From the NCBI GenBank assembly GCA_036275295.1, contig DASUEB010000096.1:1-10534 (forward strand): DNA of 10,534 nucleotides. The letters are read 5' to 3'. Of this stretch, positions 5,860 to 10,534 are shown piece by piece (position 1 is the stretch's first letter; every line of letters starts with the position of its first letter). The stretch comes from DASUEB01 sp036275295. Its GTDB lineage: Bacteria > Bacteroidota > Bacteroidia > Flavobacteriales_D > Luteibaculaceae. Made by a program: the position numbers and the translations under genes. The notes under the pieces are model-generated. The model worked only from the letters and a program-made list of their open reading frames with translations. It was not told where the DNA came from and did not search any database.

Positions 5860-5934
5860 ATGGTGTGAGTTTCATTACCACTAAGGTAGCTCAACCTCAA
5901 AAGGCTCGTTGAAACATTCGATTTTGTGCAGAAA

Positions 5935-6786
5935 ATGTCGTTAAACGGCTGCTCAAGAGGGAAACTTACCCGTGGAATTTCATATACCTTAGTTTGGATG
6001 TTACGTCTGCTACCAATCCCTTCAGGTTTATTTGTTGCGCTTTGCCTAACCAGCTGGTCGGCAGCGGCTCAGTTTACCGAAATCATCAACAGCGATCGGC
6101 CTTGTCAAGCCAACACGCCCTATGTTGTGGGCAAGGGTGTTGTGCAGTATCAAACCGGATTGGATTTGTTGCGCATCAAAGATTCACCCACCCACACTAG
6201 CGGTCAATTATACGGTCATGTCCTGCGTTACGGACTGACCGATAATTGGGAATTAAATGCACAAAGCGATTATTTAAAACTGCGGATTACCACCGGTGAA
6301 CTTACCACCGATGTTGGAGCTTGGTCCAGTGTTCAGGTGGGTTTGCGCCGCCGTATGTGGGAACAAAAAACCATCCGACCCAAATCAACCGCCTCGGTTC
6401 GAATTCATTTACCGGTTGGAGGTGCCTTGGCGGCCGAAAAACCCGTATTCGATGTACTAACCATTCACCAATGGGTACTTCCCCATCAATGGACCCTTAC
6501 GGTCAATGCAGGTTGGGCCAAATCTGAAATCACAGCCCATCAATGGCGTTATGTGGTTAATGCCTCTCATCCCCTTGGCAAAATCCTCTGCCTGTACCTG
6601 GAAGGTTATGGCGATTACAGCCAAAACCTCGCTCAGCACAAGTGGGATGCCGGTTTTACGATCATTCCTCACCGAAACATTCAGTTGGATTTGTTTGGCG
6701 GCTTGGCTCGAAATCGAGGCAAATCAGAGATGCTAATTAGCACGGGACTGAGCTGGAGAATTTTGCCCCGTTCTCGAAGAATTTAA
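5935..6786 (+). CDS. Outer-membrane protein of the PF13557 (transporter / phenol MetA-pathway) type
   Basis: The protein carries the family's N-terminal signature just after the signal peptide: INSDRPCQANTPYVVGKGVV, followed by QYQTGLDLLRI, equivalent to the (T)DRPxQTxSPYTVxKGxxQxE segment of this family. The remainder is a series of amphipathic strands (YGLTDNWELNAQSDYLKLRI, SVQVGLRRRMW, SVRIHLPVGG, LYLEGYGDYSQ, LDLFGGLARNRG) ending in SWRILPRSRRI, which suits an outer-membrane barrel. The domain name is historical; substrate and role are unknown. Starts at 5935 (283 aa) or 5998 (262 aa) are possible. The later one, MLRLLPIPSGLFVALCL with cleavage after SAAAQ, gives a more typical signal peptide and may be the true start. 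No neighbour suggests a pathway. Confidence 0.8.
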   Translation: MSLNGCSRGKLTRGISYTLVWMLRLLPIPSGLFVALCLTSWSAAAQFTEIINSDRPCQANTPYVVGKGVVQYQTGLDLLRIKDSPTHTSGQLYGHVLRYGLTDNWELNAQSDYLKLRITTGELTTDVGAWSSVQVGLRRRMWEQKTIRPKSTASVRIHLPVGGALAAEKPVFDVLTIHQWVLPHQWTLTVNAGWAKSEITAHQWRYVVNASHPLGKILCLYLEGYGDYSQNLAQHKWDAGFTIIPHRNIQLDLFGGLARNRGKSEMLISTGLSWRILPRSRRI

Positions 6787-6852
6787 GCGAACGTATTTAA
6801 AACTCATACCCAGCGTTTGGCCTAAGTCTTATCACTGCAGATGAGATAAACC

Positions 6853-6865
6853 CAGGGCAACCCTG
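6853..6865. terminator. Hairpin between convergent genes, possible terminator
   Basis: CAGGGCAACCCTG forms a perfect 5-bp stem with a 3-base loop, placed between the stop of the plus-strand gene at 6786 and the stop of the minus-strand glycosyltransferase at 6895. Neither strand has a good T-run directly after it, so it may be a weak or factor-assisted terminator, or chance. Confidence 0.25.
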
Positions 6866-6894
6866 ACCACCCTAAAACACTTAAAAGGTGCGCT

Positions 6895-7782
6895 CTACTT
6901 TAACAATCGGTAGTTTTTGTAGCTAAAGTCCAAGCCCAAACGGGTGCGCAACCAATCTTTTAGTTTATTTTTTACCGTACGGCGATCCATACTCGGATCG
7001 TGATTAAACTGCCACTGCATCGCTTTAATCCGCGCTTGCATGACCGCGGGATGAGTCCCTTGAAACCGCGCTAAATATTCCACGTGTTTCTCGTATTCAA
7101 AGGCATCCACCTTGGCAATGTGCTGTTCAACCCACGCATCATCATGCCAGAGTTTGTTGAAATTAACTTGTTTCTTTTGCATGGCCTCGGGCTGTTTTAC
7201 CCAGCCGTAGTGATACACACAGGCATCGATGGCTTTCACGGAGAGTAACTGATCATCGTCCTTTCTAAAACCTTGGGCATCCCGAAAGCTGTAAATCCTT
7301 CCATTGGGACGTATACAGCGAATTTCATTTCGGTACCAATTGGCTGAGGCTCCAACAAAGTCATAGGATCCGTAAAAATGGAGGTAGTTAAACAACAATC
7401 CGTCGACCTTCGTATCGTTTTTGTAGCGCTCCATGGCTGACCTGATGGCGGAATGATCTTTTTCATGCAACACCTCATCGCCTTGAATATATATCGCCCA
7501 GTGGGCATCGCTATCCACTGCTTGCAGCGCTTTATCTGTCTCGGCGGCCAAAACCCGTCCGCCGGCTCTCAAACTATCATCCCACCGGGTGGAGACAATC
7601 TTGATCCGCTCGGGATCAATCGATTGAATGAGCTCAAGGGTATTGTCACTCGACTCTCCTACTGCAACCACCACATGATCAACCAAGGGCAATATCGACC
7701 GGATGGATTCCACCACGGGATAATCGTACAATATGGCATTGCGAATAAACGTAAATCCAATGACCTTCAAGGGCGCGTCCAT
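6895..7782 (-). CDS. GT2-like (GT-A fold) glycosyltransferase family protein (295 aa)
   Basis: A cytosolic protein with the start of a GT-A Rossmann-like domain: LKVIGFTFIRNAILYDYPVV (residues 5-24), then HVVVAVGESSDNTLELI (36-52), where family members bind the nucleotide sugar. IQGDEVLHE (99-107) occupies the place of the metal-binding DxD motif; the Asp and Glu pair may do the same job. TRWDDSLRAGGRVLAAETDKA (65-85) is also characteristic of this subgroup. VYHYGWVKQPEAM (189-201) lies where the acceptor-side histidine motif is usual. The C-terminal part (205-295) is helical and basic, ending in YRLLK. The likely role is in making surface glycans, glycolipids or protein glycans, but no sugar-synthesis or export genes are adjacent, so donor and acceptor are unknown. 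It lies 115 bp after the receptor gene and may be transcribed separately. Confidence 0.88.
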   Translation of the reverse strand: MDAPLKVIGFTFIRNAILYDYPVVESIRSILPLVDHVVVAVGESSDNTLELIQSIDPERIKIVSTRWDDSLRAGGRVLAAETDKALQAVDSDAHWAIYIQGDEVLHEKDHSAIRSAMERYKNDTKVDGLLFNYLHFYGSYDFVGASANWYRNEIRCIRPNGRIYSFRDAQGFRKDDDQLLSVKAIDACVYHYGWVKQPEAMQKKQVNFNKLWHDDAWVEQHIAKVDAFEYEKHVEYLARFQGTHPAVMQARIKAMQWQFNHDPSMDRRTVKNKLKDWLRTRLGLDFSYKNYRLLK

Positions 7783-7897
7783 GTGGCAAAAAAAAGCAAT
7801 TTATCGCACAACCCTTGCAGTTGACCCAATCTGAATGAATGACCGGCTATCAACCCAGATCATTCACAAGAAGCATAGATGTCGAGATGGCTTGCAT

Positions 7898-10192
7898 TTA
7901 CGGGCGATTGAATCTTCGACGGGTTGAAATTTCCCACCTACACCCCATGTAAAATAGGCGACCTTGATTGGGGGCGTAAACGTAAGACGGGTCAAATGTC
8001 AGTGCATAGGGATTTTCGGGGGTGGCCACCGCAGCACCTTGTGCGTCGAACACAACCTGTTTATCGAAGGGGTCGTGGCTTCGGGCAATAATAAACGGAT
8101 TGCCCCGGTTAGGGGTCCAATTCAGTATGTTTTTAACCCCTCCATACCACTCCACACGTGACCATTTTTTCCGCACCTGAATATTCTGTCGATTCCACCA
8201 CGGCGACTCCGATTTCCGCGGATCTAAGGGTCCGAGGGTAGGTAAGATCATCGGGCTGTACAAATTACCGGTGTAGTCAAATGTAATCGACCAGCGCGGA
8301 ATGACATACGAAATGGCATAGGTGGCCGAAAAACGCTCGGTCAACACTTGTCGAGTAGTAACCCCATCCTCGGTGATGCTGTTATCGGCAAAGGTGATGC
8401 CCATGTGGGTCTTGAGATTTTTGAGCCCTTCCCACTCTACCGACGCAGAGAAGCCCCTGCAACTTGCGAATCCCGATAAATTGTTGTATATTATAGCATT
8501 GGGATCACTCAAGTAATCGGCTGTGATTCTATTGTTGAAATGGGTGTAGAAAAGACTGACGTCGAGGGCTATCCACTTATCAACGCCCAGCGGTTTCCTG
8601 AGCAGGAAGTTGGCGTTGATATTAACCGATCGCTCGGGAAGAAGGGTTTGCTCTACCAGTACTTTTCGGGCTCCTGTGAGCGCGGCGTGATCTTCCGTAA
8701 ACAGCTGTACCACGCGATAACCCGTTCCAGCATTTAAACGCCAAGAAGCGTATGGTCCCGACTTCCACTTTACACCCAAGCGCGGCGTGTGAATCATACC
8801 GTGCACCGGGTGAAAATCCAAACGATAACCCGCCATTAAGGTACCCAGCGCAGAAAACTCCCATTCGTCTTGCACAAATACACCGGGCAGTGCAGTGTTT
8901 TTTCCCAAGCCATTAATCTGCTCACTGCTAGCGGTTGCGGTTGCGGGGGTATTATCGTCGAAATAGGTATGTCTCCAACTGGCCCCTGCCACCATTTGAT
9001 GCGATCCGAGGGTTTTATACCACAGCAATTGCGCAAAAGATACTCGCTGAAGTGCCGCGTAATGGGTGGTTCCATAATAACTGTCTTGAATATGTTGATT
9101 GAAGGAACCTTGTAGGAGGAATTTTTCGCGAAAAGGAAGCTCATAAACACCAAACCACTCCCATCGACGGGTATCGATATGTTCGCCATAAATACTGTCG
9201 CCACCCTTGAACGATTCATTCCAGCGCAGGTCTCCGCCCCATCGATCCTCATTTAAATACCTACCCGCCATGGAAAACTGTCTCGACTTGGGTCGATCCA
9301 TCTGCCATTTCTGAAAAATACTGGTGCGGTTCTGAAGGGCCACATCGGTAAATAGGTCGTTGTTTTTATCGATTCGCTCTTGAAAACGAAAATGATGAAG
9401 GCCAGTTAAGACCGAAAATCGGGAACCGAGGCGCTCCATCCAAGCCAAATCGGCACTGGTCTCGCCCCAGTGATTAGACATCACGTCGAGTTCGATTTTT
9501 GACTCAGCCTGGCTTTTGGTGATTACGTTGATGACCCCTCCCATGGCCTCACTGCCATACAGGGAAGAGGATGGCCCTTTGACCACCTCTACGCGCTCAA
9601 TAAGCGATGAGGGAATGCCCATTAAACCGTAGACCGTAGACAACGAACTAACGAGCGGCATACCATCGACCAAAATCATTGTGTACGGCCCCTCCATGCC
9701 ATTGATATGGATGTCGCCCGTATTGCAGACCTGACAATTGAGTTGGGGACGAAGGCCGTTGATGTTTTGCATGGCATCGTACAAGTTGACGCTGGGATTT
9801 TTCCTCAGAAAACTGCGTTGATAAACCTCTACAGGTACCACGCTTTTCATGCGCGACATTTCACGCAGGTTCCCGCTAATCACAACTTCTCCCATCGTGC
9901 GCTCGTCGGCTTGCAACTCGATACTCACATTTTCAAGGTCATTACAAGCCTTCGTCAGTCGCTGCCTTTGGTATCCAAGTGCCGAAATCTCCAGCACAAC
10001 GCTGTCCTTACAAGGGCATTCAAACCGAAAATAACCCTTCTCGTTGGTAAGTGCGCCAATGGCTTCTCCGACGCATTGAACCCGCGCATCGGCCACGGGA
10101 TTACCCGCAGATCTAACCCATCCCACAACGGAGGTCTGCGCTTGCACACCCATCCACACTACACAAAATACCGCACTCAAGGCGCACTTCAT
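7898..10192 (-). CDS. TonB-dependent outer-membrane receptor, probably metal-regulated (764 aa)
   Basis: The start at 10192 gives a signal peptide (MKCALSAVFCVVWMGVQAQ). Residues about 20-95 form a carboxypeptidase-regulatory-like domain (SVVGWVRSAGNPVADARV, NEKGYFRFECPC, ALGYQ). EVVISG (102-107) is TonB-box-like. The plug (about 105-228) contains GDIHINGMEGPYTMILVDG (159-177), ERVEVVKGPSSSLYGSEAMG (199-218) and GVINVITK. The rest is a 22-strand barrel. It would take up a chelated metal or other large solute using TonB-ExbBD energy. Cysteines are unusually frequent at the N-terminal side (C40, C59, C61, C83, C153, C156); the CQVC pair in the plug stands out. The gene lies opposite a DtxR/MntR-type regulator and has a palindrome inside its promoter, so Fe or Mn control is likely. 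The actual ligand is not shown. An alternative TTG start at 10213 is less likely. Confidence 0.96.
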   Translation of the reverse strand: MKCALSAVFCVVWMGVQAQTSVVGWVRSAGNPVADARVQCVGEAIGALTNEKGYFRFECPCKDSVVLEISALGYQRQRLTKACNDLENVSIELQADERTMGEVVISGNLREMSRMKSVVPVEVYQRSFLRKNPSVNLYDAMQNINGLRPQLNCQVCNTGDIHINGMEGPYTMILVDGMPLVSSLSTVYGLMGIPSSLIERVEVVKGPSSSLYGSEAMGGVINVITKSQAESKIELDVMSNHWGETSADLAWMERLGSRFSVLTGLHHFRFQERIDKNNDLFTDVALQNRTSIFQKWQMDRPKSRQFSMAGRYLNEDRWGGDLRWNESFKGGDSIYGEHIDTRRWEWFGVYELPFREKFLLQGSFNQHIQDSYYGTTHYAALQRVSFAQLLWYKTLGSHQMVAGASWRHTYFDDNTPATATASSEQINGLGKNTALPGVFVQDEWEFSALGTLMAGYRLDFHPVHGMIHTPRLGVKWKSGPYASWRLNAGTGYRVVQLFTEDHAALTGARKVLVEQTLLPERSVNINANFLLRKPLGVDKWIALDVSLFYTHFNNRITADYLSDPNAIIYNNLSGFASCRGFSASVEWEGLKNLKTHMGITFADNSITEDGVTTRQVLTERFSATYAISYVIPRWSITFDYTGNLYSPMILPTLGPLDPRKSESPWWNRQNIQVRKKWSRVEWYGGVKNILNWTPNRGNPFIIARSHDPFDKQVVFDAQGAAVATPENPYALTFDPSYVYAPNQGRLFYMGCRWEISTRRRFNRP

Positions 10193-10210
10193 CTTCTTGT
10201 ATTTTGTCTG

Positions 10211-10242
10211 CAAAACTATATAAGTTAGATTAATCTAACAAA
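10211..10242 (-). promoter_or_regulatory. Promoter of the TonB-dependent receptor gene (-33 / -7)
   Basis: On the minus strand a TTTG (10242-10239) is followed after 20 bp by TAGTTTTG (10218-10211), an exact match to TAnnTTTG. This is the standard Bacteroidota promoter layout. The predicted start lies near 10206, leaving a leader of only about 13-15 nt before the ATG at 10192. The spacer holds the palindrome listed next. Confidence 0.75.
10224..10239. promoter_or_regulatory. 16-bp perfect palindrome, probable DtxR/MntR-family operator
   Basis: GTTAGATTAATCTAAC is a perfect palindrome. Its TTAG...CTAA arms resemble those of DtxR and IdeR operators (TTAGGTTAGnCTAACCTAA). It fills most of the spacer between the -33 and -7 boxes of the receptor promoter, so a bound dimer would exclude RNA polymerase. 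A DtxR/MntR-type regulator begins about 200 bp away in the opposite direction, which makes it the natural candidate. The pairing is inference from position and symmetry. Confidence 0.65.
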
Positions 10243-10434
10243 TTTAATTTTAGCAATGTAAAAATGCAGTGCTTTAGCCTAGTAATGGCAGGTTTAAGTC
10301 ATATCGCGAATCCCGATTATGAATCAATTTTTTTTAGCAGCTGCTCAATTAATCATTCACAAAGCGGATTAAATGGACTTACCCTACCTGAGCCATCAGC
10401 GAATCGATAACTTTTAGTATTTTCGAAACCCGCT

Positions 10435-10534
10435 ATGATACTCAGTTATACCGAGGAGAACTACCTCAAGGCCTTGTTGAAGATTGCGCAGGTTCACCCC
10501 GAAGGTGCGGTTGGAACCAATGAATTGGCGCTGC
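10435..10534 (+). CDS. DtxR/MntR-family metal-dependent transcriptional regulator, N-terminal part (cut by window edge)
   Basis: Only 33 complete codons are present. The product starts MILSYTEENYLKALLKIAQV and continues HPEGAVGTNELAL. The LSxTxENYLKAIYxL opening followed by VxTxELAxxL is the hallmark of the winged-helix DNA-binding domain of DtxR, IdeR, MntR and SirR regulators: the first helix, then the start of the helix-turn-helix. Metal-binding residues lie outside the window, apart from the N-terminal region that contributes one ligand in some members, so iron versus manganese cannot be decided. The gene diverges from the TonB-dependent receptor, with 242 bp between starts, and most likely represses it when metal is sufficient. 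Its own promoter is not clear; TAACTTTT at 10408-10415 is one mismatch from the -7 consensus. Confidence 0.88.
   Translation, partial: MILSYTEENYLKALLKIAQVHPEGAVGTNELAL

Noticed and set aside
9707..10228. Plus-strand open frame of 173 codons opposite the receptor N-terminus
   Set aside because: It lies entirely antisense to a clear TonB-dependent receptor signal/plug region, and its translation has no domain or targeting pattern. It is a shadow of the strong coding frame.
10336..10345. AGCAGCTGCT palindrome after a T-run, upstream of the regulator
   Set aside because: It is only 10 bp, has no matching second site, and is not positioned on a recognisable promoter. It is too weak to call an operator.
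1..10534. Search for CRISPR arrays, tRNAs, rRNAs, transposases, toxin-antitoxin pairs or defence genes
   Set aside because: No spaced direct repeats, tRNA cloverleaf, rRNA sequence or characteristic protein motif was found. The window is ordinary metabolic, envelope and transport content.

Overview
This window is a chromosomal segment from a member of the Bacteroidota. The evidence is a TonB-dependent receptor with an N-terminal carboxypeptidase-regulatory-like domain, exact TAnnTTTG -7 promoter boxes, little or no Shine-Dalgarno sequence, many outer-membrane barrel proteins, and a small membrane-protein family I associate with this phylum. A Flavobacteriales-like lineage is plausible, but I cannot resolve the genus. 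There is no tRNA, rRNA, CRISPR array or complete mobile element.

Left part (about 1-2230, minus strand): a tight sulfur operon. A promoter and an S-box (SAM-I type) riboswitch lead into metX (homoserine O-acyltransferase). Two half-size YeeE/YedE sulfur-transport-like membrane proteins and an OsmC-family thiol protein, cut by the window edge, follow. Junctions are 3-4 bp or overlap by one base. My reading is that SAM controls both activation of homoserine and uptake or handling of a reduced sulfur compound.

Middle part (about 2240-6890): mostly poorly characterised envelope genes. A GC-rich 111-bp element with inverted ends (2340-2450) looks like a dispersed intergenic repeat or MITE. Then come a three-helix membrane protein with a soluble tail (minus), a 543-bp stretch without a convincing gene that holds a 17-bp inverted repeat and a possible gene remnant, a small exported barrel-like protein and a four-helix membrane protein in one short operon (minus), a membrane protein ending in a HEAT-like repeat (minus), and a divergent outer-membrane protein of the PF13557 type (plus).

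Right part (about 6895-10534): a GT2-like glycosyltransferase (minus), a 764-residue TonB-dependent receptor (minus), and, divergent from it, the first 33 codons of a DtxR/MntR-family metalloregulator (plus). A perfect 16-bp palindrome lies between the -33 and -7 boxes of the receptor promoter, where a bound repressor would block RNA polymerase. The simplest model is a metal-responsive pair: the regulator senses Fe or Mn and represses the receptor through this site.

Nothing here is clearly a wholly new system. The most interesting points are the SAM-controlled sulfur-uptake operon, the promoter-embedded operator next to the metalloregulator, the cysteine pair in the receptor plug, and the MITE-like element.
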